The translations under genes and the position numbers were made by a program. Shown here in pieces: positions 7,845 to 16,435 of a DNA stretch of 64,000 bases; the first letter of the stretch is position 1; every line of letters begins with the position of its first letter. The notes under the pieces are model-generated. The model was not told the origin of the DNA, ran no database searches, and was given only the letters and a program-made list of their open reading frames with translations. Source of the DNA: JAVBSX01 sp051660685 (GTDB lineage Bacteria > Planctomycetota > Planctomycetia > Pirellulales > Thermoguttaceae); contig JBOFQB010000036.1 of assembly GCA_051660685.1 (NCBI GenBank), forward strand, positions 1-64,000. The letters run 5' to 3'.

Positions 7845-8144
7845 GTCAGCACGCCATTTTAGGCGAAATAGGCAATTTGTGTACATTGCCAATTGTCAGA
7901 CACTATGCTTTACATCATCAAAATGACATTTTCCGAATGTCGTAGACATTCCGTTATGGTAGAACGGATTGCCCCAAAATCTCCAACTCCGTCAGGTGTT
8001 GCGTTATCGTCATTCCAACGTTTGATATACCATAACGCAAACTCTACGAGGTTGCGGAGATACATTTTAGTTGGGGGCATTGCAATTTATTTTGGGGTCA
8101 TTGTAATGCTTTTTCACCTGTTTTTGGGCAAATAACATGCGCTG
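7845..8144. repeat. MITE-like palindromic element, family I, copy 1
   Basis: Bounded by GTCAGCACGCCATTTTAGGC and an inverted end reading GGCAGCGCATGTTATTTGCC from the other strand. The interior is a chain of small hairpins: GAATGTC-GTA-GACATTC, CAACTCCGTCAGGTGTTG, and a decayed CTACGAGGTTG arm, joined by CGTTATGG/CCATAACG arms. A longer copy is at 35665-35998. The element fills the space between rnr and the next gene; the 80-codon frame that crosses it is an accident of the repeat. Confidence 0.8.
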
Positions 8145-8152
8145 CCCCTCCT

Positions 8153-10120
8153 CTAAAGACCGGTTGGAATCGTTGGTTGCAACCAAGCCCGAATTTGACG
8201 TTGTAAGGGTTGGGATTGACGTATGATAAGTGTTTGCGAATTCGGGTCAACCTGAATCGTCCCCCAACCCGAATCATTGTCCGCTGTTGACCAACTGTCC
8301 GGCTTGACCGTTTCTTTGAGGAGCTGAACCAAAACGTCAACATTGCCCATTTCCGGGGATTCCCGCAATTTTTCAGCGTAAGAAAAGGATTCAACGGTCA
8401 AGGATTCGGGCCGAATCAATTCGTCCGCCGTTGTAATTTCTATGGTGTTGGAATCAAGGATTCGATATTCCAATTCAACCTGTTCAAGAGAATGGAACAG
8501 TTGCAAAAACCAAGAATCAAGTGAGCTGTTTTCAATGTTCAGGGTTCCTTTGAGTTCGGAAAGTGGGGCTTGTGCTTGATTAAGTGCAAGATGATTGACC
8601 AGAATTCTCAATTCGGTAAACTGTTCGATTCCTCGGAACAGTTCGGAAAGAGGTAAAACGGTGTAGTAGTGAAGCGTGATTGGTTGGTTCAGTAATTTCC
8701 AACCGGTTTCCCATTCCGATTGTTCGGCATCTTCCTTTGTCCTTTTTGGTGTTCGTTCGGAACAACCAAGAAGAATCTGTTCTTCTTTCACTTCAAAACC
8801 GAGATTTAAGGGGACGAGCAATTCTCCCAAAACATCAGCAACTGTTCCATTTTTCAAATCGAGTGAAACAGGGGTTCGGAAAGAAAAACCGGCTGTTTTC
8901 ATTCCGTTCAAATCAAGCGTCAATGGAATCCCGCTATAATCGCTGATTGTTCGAACAACTTCAAAAAAAGGAGCTTGATCGATTTTCAGACGGAGAATCG
9001 GCAATTTAAGACGTTCAAGAACATCAAGAGGAGTCCGTTCCCGAATCGGTTTCGGAACAAAAACCGTTTCGTCTTTTTTCGGAACCGACAAATCTTCTAT
9101 TTCGGATGATTGGTCCCCGTTTTCATTCGGCACATCTCCGTCCTCACTTGTTGACGAATCATCTGATACTAATGTTGCATCCTCATTCTGTAGAGAGGGA
9201 ACCATGTTGGACAACGCCGATTCAGGGAACGTCGATTCCGTTGTCTCACTACTATTTGTAGGACTTCCGTTCAAAACCGTTTCGCCCGATTCTGAAAAAG
9301 CCGAATCCCCGAAATCCAACCCCGTTCCGTCCGTTTCATCGTTTATCTCATCATTTGTTTCCTGCTTTTCCCGCGTTTGCTCAACCGTTTGATCTGTCGT
9401 TGCTGATTCCGTTGCTGATTCCGTTGCTGATTTCGTTGCGGTTGCAGGGACGTTTTTAGAGCTTGATTGTTGTCCGAAAAACAGAATCCCAAGATAACCG
9501 ATCCCAAGTGTGAAAATGAGGATCAATGCCGCAATCAACGTGATTTTTCGGGTCTTGCGTTCCAACAAAGAAATTGGGGGACGCTTGAATTCGTCCGACT
9601 GTTCCAATTGATCCAATTGGTCCCGTTCGGAGGAAGTCTGACCCCTTTGAACCTGTCCTTGTTGCTCAACGACATTCGGTTGTTTTCCCCCGCTTGATTT
9701 TTTTAAGGACGTTTTTGAGGTGTCAACAAGGATCGGCATGTCCGACCGTTCAGTTTGTTCGGCATGTTCAGATTGTTCAGCCGTATCAAACGGGTCGGGA
9801 CGTTCAATCAATTGGGCTGCAAGAAGTTGTTCAACCGCAATCGCAAAGTCGTCCGAGGAGTTGGACGCAATCGTTGGTGTCGATTTCTGCTTGATGTTAA
9901 CCGGCTGTTTCGGTTGTTGCGATTGTTTCGTTTGTCCGGCTTGTTCAAGTTGTGTCGCTGATTTGAGAGCCGAATCAACAGTTGGGACCTTTTCGGGCAA
10001 AAGTCGCATAACACTTTTGCATTTTGGACAAGCGAGTGCTTTGCCGACTAGGTTAGGGTCGCGGACAATGATTTTGGCGTTACAAGTTTTGCAGCAAACG
10101 GTAAACGGAAAAAACGTCAT
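8153..10120 (-). CDS. MJ0042-type zinc-ribbon membrane protein with STN-like C-terminal domain
   Basis: 655 residues. The N-terminus is a zinc ribbon (CCKTCNAKI ... ACPKCKSVM, two CxxC pairs, residues 9-37) of the MJ0042 type. A Gln/Ser/Thr-rich linker follows, then one membrane helix (TLIAALILIFTLGIGYLGIL, about 195-214), a second low-complexity linker with SATESATESATTDQT, and from about residue 365 a domain (LRLKIDQAPFFEVVRTISDY, LDLKNGTVADVLGELLVPL) like the STN/secretin short domain seen in many planctomycete proteins of unknown function. The ribbon is cytoplasmic and the C-terminus outside. The ATG at 10120 has a weak TTAGGA upstream. Confidence 0.75.
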   Translation of the reverse strand: MTFFPFTVCCKTCNAKIIVRDPNLVGKALACPKCKSVMRLLPEKVPTVDSALKSATQLEQAGQTKQSQQPKQPVNIKQKSTPTIASNSSDDFAIAVEQLLAAQLIERPDPFDTAEQSEHAEQTERSDMPILVDTSKTSLKKSSGGKQPNVVEQQGQVQRGQTSSERDQLDQLEQSDEFKRPPISLLERKTRKITLIAALILIFTLGIGYLGILFFGQQSSSKNVPATATKSATESATESATTDQTVEQTREKQETNDEINDETDGTGLDFGDSAFSESGETVLNGSPTNSSETTESTFPESALSNMVPSLQNEDATLVSDDSSTSEDGDVPNENGDQSSEIEDLSVPKKDETVFVPKPIRERTPLDVLERLKLPILRLKIDQAPFFEVVRTISDYSGIPLTLDLNGMKTAGFSFRTPVSLDLKNGTVADVLGELLVPLNLGFEVKEEQILLGCSERTPKRTKEDAEQSEWETGWKLLNQPITLHYYTVLPLSELFRGIEQFTELRILVNHLALNQAQAPLSELKGTLNIENSSLDSWFLQLFHSLEQVELEYRILDSNTIEITTADELIRPESLTVESFSYAEKLRESPEMGNVDVLVQLLKETVKPDSWSTADNDSGWGTIQVDPNSQTLIIRQSQPLQRQIRAWLQPTIPTGL

Positions 10121-10164
10121 AAATCAAAAACGTCCTAAGAGCAATAAATGTGCGAGACAAACAA

Positions 10165-10419
10165 TTATTCGGTCAGGTCCTCTTTATGACAGGAACAAAC
10201 TTTTGAAGAATTCTTCCTTTCAACAATGTAAAGAATACCGATATAAAGCAACAACCCGATCCAACTGAACCAACCAATCAAGATACTCCAAATAATTATC
10301 CCGACCGTTGAATCGTTTTTGGCAAGCAATATCCAATAAAGCACGAGCGGTATTATGAAAATCAATATGAAAATCAAAAAGAGAACCAAAAGGATAATCA
10401 TTTCAAATGGACCCGGCAT
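10165..10419 (-). CDS. Small two-helix membrane protein
   Basis: 84 residues with two hydrophobic helices (IILLVLFLIFILIFIIPLVL and IIIWSILIGWFSWIGLLLYI) and a short polar Cys-containing tail (KVCSCHKEDLTE). The second helix resembles the SLxGWxxIGWxxAL pattern of phage superinfection-immunity-like small proteins, but the match is loose and I assign no function. GGAG lies about a dozen bases before the ATG. It is 44 bases upstream of the zinc-ribbon gene on the same strand and may share its transcript. Confidence 0.6.
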   Translation of the reverse strand: MPGPFEMIILLVLFLIFILIFIIPLVLYWILLAKNDSTVGIIIWSILIGWFSWIGLLLYIGILYIVERKNSSKVCSCHKEDLTE

Positions 10420-10541
10420 TGTAGCTCATCTCCAAATTGAGGGTAAAAAACGCAGAAAAAGCGGACAACTGTTCATCCCCTTTTCTAACGGATTATGATT
10501 GGTTTTGCAACCGGTTACATGCAAATGCAAAAACTTCCGTC

Positions 10542-10569
10542 TTGTTTCTTCTCAAAAAACAGGTACAAT
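10542..10569 (+). promoter_or_regulatory. Possible promoter of the 10.6-11.5 kb gene pair
   Basis: TTGTTT, 16 bases, TACAAT, about 57 bases before the ATG at 10627, which has an AGAGGG ribosome binding site. The -10 is good, the -35 only fair. Confidence 0.35.
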
Positions 10570-10626
10570 GACTTTTCGACGTTTTGGGTTGCAGGTTTTG
10601 GAACCAACTTTCAAAGAGGGTTACTT

Positions 10627-11064
10627 ATGCCCGTTGAAGAGACAGAAAAAAATCCATACAAGTGTTCGGCAATTGACCCGAAAACCGGCAAGGACACTCT
10701 GATATTGACCCTTTCAAAGCGAAAAATTGAGATGTTGGGTCGGCGTGGAAATCGGGGGGACATTCAACGGGTTCTCCTTGTTCGGGATACGTTGCTGCAT
10801 CCAAGCGGCATTTTCAGCGGTATCCGTTTTGAAGAAGATGAAGAACACAGTTGCGACGCTCCTGGTTGGTTGTGTTACTGTTCTCTCCCGATTCGTGATT
10901 TCACTCGAAGTGGTGAAGAATGTAATCCTCCCTACAATAAGGTTTTTCTTGTTTTTGTGAACGACGAGGAAATTGTCTACAATTGGTATTGGGAAACATG
11001 TGATTTGGAAAAACCGCAATATCCGAAGAATTTTCAAGAGCGATTTAAGGAGATTGAGTTATGA
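10627..11064 (+). CDS. Unknown soluble protein, first gene of a coupled pair
   Basis: 145 residues from the ATG at 10627 (AGAGGG upstream; the longer frame from 10495 would run back through the predicted promoter). It has no signal peptide or membrane helix. Visible pieces are LILTLSKRKIEMLGRRG, GDIQRVLLVRDTLLHPSGIF, DAPGWLCYCSLP and VFLVFVNDEEIVYNWYWETCD; the many Trp, Tyr and Cys residues suggest a compact alpha/beta fold. I do not recognise the family. The next gene overlaps by four bases (ATGA), so the two products probably act together. Pairs of this shape include toxin-antitoxin and immunity modules, but nothing in the sequence decides this. Confidence 0.6.
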   Translation: MPVEETEKNPYKCSAIDPKTGKDTLILTLSKRKIEMLGRRGNRGDIQRVLLVRDTLLHPSGIFSGIRFEEDEEHSCDAPGWLCYCSLPIRDFTRSGEECNPPYNKVFLVFVNDEEIVYNWYWETCDLEKPQYPKNFQERFKEIEL

Positions 11065-11483
11065 CCTTGCTTACAGATCAGGAATTTGCGCGGGAAGTGC
11101 TTGATAAGGTTTGCGTTCTTGAACGATTTGAACCTTTTGTTTTCAACAACGAAGAAGGAGACTGTCTTGAGTTTTTTGTCTCCCCAAATGATTATTATGG
11201 TGAACGTGTTGATGATTATTTGACCCTTTATTTGGACATGGAAACAGGCGAAGTGGTTGGTTTCGTCGTTAAAAAGATACGCCAAATACTCAAAAGACTC
11301 TCAAAAAGACCTTCTGCATTGACATTTATTGTTAAGGACAATCGGGTCAGACTCAATTGCCTTTTTGCGGCAATGTTTGCCGACCCGGACCAATCGGTCA
11401 ATCTGGAAGTTCGGGCTTATCGACGTGTTGCGGACCTTGCGGAGAGCAATCATCTTGCCGAGATCGAGTATTCCTACGTCTAG
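11061..11483 (+). CDS. Unknown protein, second gene of a coupled pair; DUF2283-like strand pattern
   Basis: 140 residues, starting within the last codons of the previous gene (ATGA overlap). The middle (DDYLTLYLDMETGEVVGFVV) resembles the short strand-turn-strand of DUF2283-type proteins, and the C-terminal half (VNLEVRAYRRVADLAESNHL) is probably helical. Soluble. No assigned function; the similarity to DUF2283 covers only about 25 residues and may be chance. Confidence 0.6.
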   Translation: MTLLTDQEFAREVLDKVCVLERFEPFVFNNEEGDCLEFFVSPNDYYGERVDDYLTLYLDMETGEVVGFVVKKIRQILKRLSKRPSALTFIVKDNRVRLNCLFAAMFADPDQSVNLEVRAYRRVADLAESNHLAEIEYSYV

Positions 11484-11503
11484 TGTGTTCTAAATCGAAC
11501 GCG

Positions 11504-13249
11504 TTACTGTCGGGCAGAAGTGTAGTCGATATGACCCCAAGGAAGTTCGGCGTCGTCCGAATAAGGGGTATGAACAATCAGGTTGGTGTCGATTCCTGAT
11601 TCCTCAATCGCCGCATTCCAACGATCACGGTTGAAATGTTCCGTCCAAGAATCCAACCGTCCTCCATTTCGCCAAACCGTTTCAATCAGTCGGCCCAATC
11701 GCCGATCTCCCCGCGAAAGTAACCCCTCAAGAAGACTGGTTGAAAGTTCATGGTACTTTAAGGTAAAGGATTTGTGCTTGTTGACGTATTTCAGACGACG
11801 ATGAGCATCCCGGAAATAATCGGGGTTAGACATTCCATATCGCTCAAACGGTGTATGCGGTTTGGGAATGAAGTTGGAAACATTGGCAACGACAGCGGGC
11901 ATTTTCCCGGACACTTCTTTGCCAAGATAGGCAATTTCCCGCGCCAATTGGGTTATTCCGTCCAAATCCTCTTCCGTTTCTTCAGGAAGACCACACATAA
12001 AGTACATTTTGACCCGTTGAAAACCGTTTTCAAAGGCGGAACGACAACCGGCAAGAAGATTTTCATTTGTAACCGGTTTGCCAATCCGTTTACGCATCTC
12101 ATCCCGGGCTGTTTCAGGAGCAAGAGTCAACCCGCTACTTCTTTCCGTCGTCAATGTTTGCATCACCCGAGATAAAAGGTGATTGACCCTCAAACTGGGG
12201 ACGGAAATGGAGACATGAAGTGGACCGAGTAATTCGCGTAATCGTTCCATAAGACCCTCAAAATGCGGGTAATCGCTTGTTGAAAGGGACAAAAGCGAGA
12301 CTTCCCCCATTCCAGTATTCAAACAGGATTGATGAACGATTTGGGCGATTGATTCGACACTGCGAGTTCGGATTGGCCGTTTAATTGCCGTACTTTGACA
12401 GAATTTACATCGACCGGGACAACCCCGCATGATTTCGAGAGTGACGCGATCTTGGACACTTTCAATGAGCGGAACAATAGGGGTCAACGAGGGGGTGTAA
12501 GCGTCAAGATCGGCAATCCAAGCCGGTTGTATCTTTTCAGGAACACCCGGTTCAACCGGTCGAGGAGTCCCGGCTCGACCTTGTTCGTCATATTGAACCG
12601 TGTAAAACTGGGGAACATAGACAAAAGGTAAGGTTTTCGCCAATTCCAACAGTTTTTCTTTTCGGGTCCCTTTTGCGCGGACCCAACTGTCACAAACCTG
12701 TTCCAACGCTTCCTCTCCATCTCCAATCACAAAGAGGTCAATAAAATCGGACATCGGTTCTGGATTACTTGCGCAAGGACCGCCCGCAATAATGAGCGGG
12801 TGTTGGTCCGTTCGGTCCAACGATTTAAGCGGAATGTTTCCCAAGTCTAACATGGTCAGGACATTGGTGAAGGACATCTCGTATTGAAGTGAAAAACCGA
12901 TCACGTCATATCGATCAAGCGGAGTCCACGTTTCAAGGGTGTAGAGGGGCAACTGATTTTTCCGCAAAACCGCTTCCATGTCAGGAAACGGCGTGAAAAC
13001 CCGTTCACAAGCCCAATCGGCTTTACGATTTATTAACGTGTAAAGAAGTTGAAAACCGAAATGACTCATTCCAATCGAGTAGGTGTCAGGAAACGCAAGG
13101 GCGAGTCGATAAGGCGTTTCAGCCGGATTTTTAACAATGGAACCGAGTTCCCCCCCAATATATTGACCCGGTTGGTGCACGTCGGGAAGAAGGGAAGACT
13201 GAATCGTTTGGGATAAAACAGGATCGTAACAGTACGCCGCAAGTTGCAT
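11504..13249 (-). CDS. TIGR03960-like B12-binding-type radical SAM protein
   Basis: 581 residues from the ATG at 13249 (a TTG at 13267 is also possible). An N-terminal domain (VKNPAETPYRLALAFPDTY, YSIGMSHFGFQLLYTLIN) and the VIGFSLQYEMSFTNVLTML/HPLIIAGGPCASNPEPM stretch resemble B12-binding-domain radical SAM proteins. The radical SAM core holds the cluster motif RGCPGRCKFC (CxxxCxxC, around residue 280). Further motifs are LAPETARDEMR and FMCGLPEETEEDLDGI. In many bacteria this module is followed by or fused to a TIGR03936 domain; none is adjacent here. Substrate unknown; tRNA or rRNA modification is often suggested because of the genomic company of the family. Confidence 0.85.
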   Translation of the reverse strand: MQLAAYCYDPVLSQTIQSSLLPDVHQPGQYIGGELGSIVKNPAETPYRLALAFPDTYSIGMSHFGFQLLYTLINRKADWACERVFTPFPDMEAVLRKNQLPLYTLETWTPLDRYDVIGFSLQYEMSFTNVLTMLDLGNIPLKSLDRTDQHPLIIAGGPCASNPEPMSDFIDLFVIGDGEEALEQVCDSWVRAKGTRKEKLLELAKTLPFVYVPQFYTVQYDEQGRAGTPRPVEPGVPEKIQPAWIADLDAYTPSLTPIVPLIESVQDRVTLEIMRGCPGRCKFCQSTAIKRPIRTRSVESIAQIVHQSCLNTGMGEVSLLSLSTSDYPHFEGLMERLRELLGPLHVSISVPSLRVNHLLSRVMQTLTTERSSGLTLAPETARDEMRKRIGKPVTNENLLAGCRSAFENGFQRVKMYFMCGLPEETEEDLDGITQLAREIAYLGKEVSGKMPAVVANVSNFIPKPHTPFERYGMSNPDYFRDAHRRLKYVNKHKSFTLKYHELSTSLLEGLLSRGDRRLGRLIETVWRNGGRLDSWTEHFNRDRWNAAIEESGIDTNLIVHTPYSDDAELPWGHIDYTSARQ

Positions 13250-13445
13250 TGATTGAGGTTGAAGCAAAAAAGAGTGGAAAAAATGAGTTTGATTGAATGG
13301 ACTCGATTGTTTGTTTGGTTGTTTGGTCGTTTGACTCTTTGTTCAGTTTGGTGTTGGAAAAAACGATTTTGTCAAAAAAACGCCCCCCTCAATTGCAAAC
13401 ACCCCTTTCTCAACAGTAAAATGGGGAAGTTTGTTCCGCGACGTA

Positions 13446-13474
13446 TTGGCGTTGAGGTATTTTTACAGTATACT
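13446..13474 (+). promoter_or_regulatory. Predicted promoter of the pseudokinase/FGE gene
   Basis: TTGGCG (13446-13451), a 17-base spacer and TATACT (13469-13474), followed by a leader of about 150 bases. The rest of the 13250-13630 spacer shows no gene; the stretch near 13567-13590 is AT-rich with two TGTATAACAGTATAAAC-like half sites. Confidence 0.45.
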
Positions 13475-13630
13475 CACATCCGACCTAATTCGGCAGTTGT
13501 TCTGAACAGTCGTTCTGAACTGTTATTTAACACAAACATTCTAGGATATTGCTCACAAATAGGTACTTCACTGTATAACAGTATAAACGATTCAACAGAT
13601 TAAAAAAGACACACGTCAAAGTCACGTTCG

Positions 13631-16261
13631 ATGAGTACACCGGATCATGAATCGGTCGAAATAAGTATGCCGTTTTCGGCTGAAACCTTGAGTTTTAAGG
13701 AGAATCTCGACAAATCGAGAGATTCCGAACTTTGGGCTGTCTTTGATCGTGTCAAAAAACGACGCTTGGTCCTCAAACGATTTCGGCGTTCCGTCTTTGA
13801 CAGTAACGGGGGAAAAGGACGTTTTGACCTTGATTTTCGTGCTTATCAATCGGCGACCTTCAACCTGAGTAGTCCCGATTTTCCCAGAATTCTCGAATCG
13901 GGGGAAGACGAAACTTGGTTTTGGTTTCTGCGTGAATCATTCGGCGAAAACAAAAGTCTGTTTGAAACCGTTCATTCAGGAAAAATTCTGCGACCTTTAG
14001 AAGTTCTAAAACGATTTTGGAATCTTTCCGCCCTGCTCGTCAAATTGCATGGAATGAAACTGCTGCATCGCGCAATGAGTCCCGGTTCACTCCTTCTGTC
14101 GGGAACCGACCGATTGCAGTTGGTTGACCCGGATGTCGGGCATTTTCTCGATCCTGCTGTTTTTGGACAGGTTCTGGACCCGGAATCGCTCGGTTGGAGC
14201 GACTTTCTCGCCCCGGAACAGAAAAGCATGGGACGGGAATTGGGTCCGCAGACGGACATTTTCTCTTTTGCTGCTTCTCTTGCTTATGCAATAGAGGGTT
14301 GTACACCACTTAACCGGAATCAACCGGATCAACCAACTATTCCGCAAGAATTGACCGCTTTTTTGCAAAAGGCAATGCAGGAGGACCCGCAAAAACGATA
14401 TGTCAATATGGAAGAGGTTCGCTTTGCCCTAAATCATCTGTTAAAATCGTTGCAACCCACATTATTTGCGACAACGCAAGAAGGTTCCACAACGGTCCCC
14501 GATCAGAATGTGACAACATCCTCGGAGTCGGTTGACCCTTCTGACGTTTCTCCCCTTTCTCCAACAAATTTTCCAACAAATTCTCTCTCTTCTCCTACTT
14601 CTCACACAAATTCCTCAACCCTTTCCTCTACTATTTCCCCCACAATGGAAATCAATTCGTCAGCTGCATCATCACAACAAGGCTCTTCGGAACAGGAAAC
14701 CGATTCGACGGAACGTGAGGACGGTCTGTCACTGTCCCCCATTTCGGCCCCAACATCTCTTGAATCAGGAATCTCCCAACCTATTTCAGGAGGAACCCCG
14801 GGAAGTGCCGAATTACGCTGTCCTCAATGCTCAACGCCTGTTCAGCCCAATTATCGGGTCTGTCCCCAATGTTCACGACCCTACGAAGAACCGTGTCTAG
14901 TCTGTCAATCCCCCAACCCTTTTTGGGCCCCAACCTGTTCCAGTTGCAATACGGATTTGATGCTCGCCAAACAAATGATGCGGGATCGATTATCATCTCA
15001 GCAACAGCAGATTTTGAAGTGGAGAGAACATTATGAGCATGATAAGGCTCTTCCGTTGTTAAAGCAGATGACCTTGTTGACACATCCTGATTTAACGGCA
15101 TTTCGTGATTGGGCAAAGAATCTTTTTCCGATCATGCAAGTGGAACGTCGGGACATTAGAATGAGGGTTGAGGGGATCCGATTACAAGCAAAAGCCTTTT
15201 TTGAGGAACAGAAGTACGAAAAGGTGCAGGAGACACTCGCGCAGATTCCTCCTGCTTTGGTCAACGATGAATTGCGGAAAATGTACCAAGAAGCGGGGGA
15301 GTGTATGATTGAGGTGAACTCTCTGGTCCAAGAAATACGGAACTCAATTGCGACCAAGAAGTACAACACCCTGCTTTCTTGTGTTCATCGTTATCTGGAA
15401 CTCAAAGCGAATGATCCAGAAGCGAAAAATCTGCAACAAAAGATTGAAAAATTAACGACAATCACAACATCTGGGGGGATGAAGTTGCGTCGGATTCCCC
15501 CGGGTCGTTTCTATATGGGGTCACATGAATCGGACGAATTTATCCGCAACAATGAACGGCCCCAACACCGTGTTTCCCTCTCTCATTCTTTTTTTATGGG
15601 GGTTTATCCTGTCACACAAGGTGAGTTTTTGCGACTTATGGGATTTAACCCGAGTTTGGCAACGGAAGATATGCGTTGTCCCGTTGATAATGTCAGTTGG
15701 TATACCGCTCTTGAGTTTTGTAATAAAATGTGTGATGAAGAGGGTCTTCCACGATATTATGAGTTGACGAACATCAAACGCCGTTCAACACATAACATTG
15801 AATACGCGGATGTACGGATTTTGGGCGGAGAAGGATTTCGACTGCCAACTGAAGCAGAATGGGAGTACACCTGTCGTTCAGGAAGTATCACACCCTGGTT
15901 TCATGGTGATCTTCTTCTCGATGTCGGACAATACGCTTGGTATTATGACAATGCTCAGATGGAAACACATGCCGTTGGGGGGAAAAAGCCGAATGCTTGG
16001 GGTCTTTACGACATGCACGGAAATGTTTTGGAATGGTGTTATGATTGGTACAATGAGTTTTATTACCAACAATGTCCTGAAGAGGAGAATCCAATAGGAC
16101 CGGAAACGGGAACCGCCAAATCGTTAAGAGGAGGAGCTTGGCAGTTCGGCGCAGAAGCGACCCGATCCGCTTATCGTAATAGTTGTAGTCCCGAAACCTC
16201 TTCCAGTGTAATCGGGTTTCGTGTTGCCCGAAATGCCGGAGATGACACTCCGCTTGGTTAG
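13631..16261 (+). CDS. Pseudokinase - double zinc ribbon - FGE-sulfatase-domain fusion protein
   Basis: 876 residues. Residues 10-275 have a eukaryotic-type protein kinase outline: LVLKRFRR keeps the ATP-anchoring Lys, but the catalytic loop reads LLHRAMSPGSLLLSG, where HRDLKPxN would be expected, and the DFG position reads DPD. Asp, Lys and Asn of the loop are all lost, so phosphotransfer is unlikely. A Ser/Thr/Pro linker (about 285-390) leads to two zinc ribbons (CPQC, CPQC, CLVC, CSSC; about 394-442), a helical region, and an SUMF1/FGE-type domain (about 620-870: GGMKLRRIPPGRFYMGS, RLPTEAEWEYTCRSG, WGLYDMHGNVLEWCYDW, LRGGAWQ, GFRVAR). The paired active-site Cys of true formylglycine-generating enzymes is not at its usual place, so this is more likely a binding domain. 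Confidence 0.85.
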   Translation: MSTPDHESVEISMPFSAETLSFKENLDKSRDSELWAVFDRVKKRRLVLKRFRRSVFDSNGGKGRFDLDFRAYQSATFNLSSPDFPRILESGEDETWFWFLRESFGENKSLFETVHSGKILRPLEVLKRFWNLSALLVKLHGMKLLHRAMSPGSLLLSGTDRLQLVDPDVGHFLDPAVFGQVLDPESLGWSDFLAPEQKSMGRELGPQTDIFSFAASLAYAIEGCTPLNRNQPDQPTIPQELTAFLQKAMQEDPQKRYVNMEEVRFALNHLLKSLQPTLFATTQEGSTTVPDQNVTTSSESVDPSDVSPLSPTNFPTNSLSSPTSHTNSSTLSSTISPTMEINSSAASSQQGSSEQETDSTEREDGLSLSPISAPTSLESGISQPISGGTPGSAELRCPQCSTPVQPNYRVCPQCSRPYEEPCLVCQSPNPFWAPTCSSCNTDLMLAKQMMRDRLSSQQQQILKWREHYEHDKALPLLKQMTLLTHPDLTAFRDWAKNLFPIMQVERRDIRMRVEGIRLQAKAFFEEQKYEKVQETLAQIPPALVNDELRKMYQEAGECMIEVNSLVQEIRNSIATKKYNTLLSCVHRYLELKANDPEAKNLQQKIEKLTTITTSGGMKLRRIPPGRFYMGSHESDEFIRNNERPQHRVSLSHSFFMGVYPVTQGEFLRLMGFNPSLATEDMRCPVDNVSWYTALEFCNKMCDEEGLPRYYELTNIKRRSTHNIEYADVRILGGEGFRLPTEAEWEYTCRSGSITPWFHGDLLLDVGQYAWYYDNAQMETHAVGGKKPNAWGLYDMHGNVLEWCYDWYNEFYYQQCPEEENPIGPETGTAKSLRGGAWQFGAEATRSAYRNSCSPETSSSVIGFRVARNAGDDTPLG

Positions 16262-16435
16262 ATCGAACACAACGGTTGAGTTTTCACATTTTATCCATAC
16301 AACTGGAACAACCGTTGTCTGAATTGTACATCTTCGCCGTTTCAGAGCGGAATCTCTTTTTTTTGCGTCCATGTCTTACCGATGTAAGGGCAGGTGTTTC
16401 TTTTTTAGACAGATCAACTGGAAATAAATGGGACA

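Noticed and set aside
7893..8135. 80-codon plus-strand frame as a gene
   Set aside because: It lies wholly inside the family I element, its codons follow the hairpins (NSTRLRR-type strings), and it has no ribosome binding site.
14781..15116. Antisense frames within the pseudokinase-FGE gene
   Set aside because: The sense frame has zinc-ribbon Cys pairs and continuous domains; the antisense frames do not resemble any family.
15470..16260. True formylglycine-generating enzyme
   Set aside because: The FGE fold is present but the paired active-site Cys region is WQFGAEATRSAYR, so sulfatase activation is not supported.
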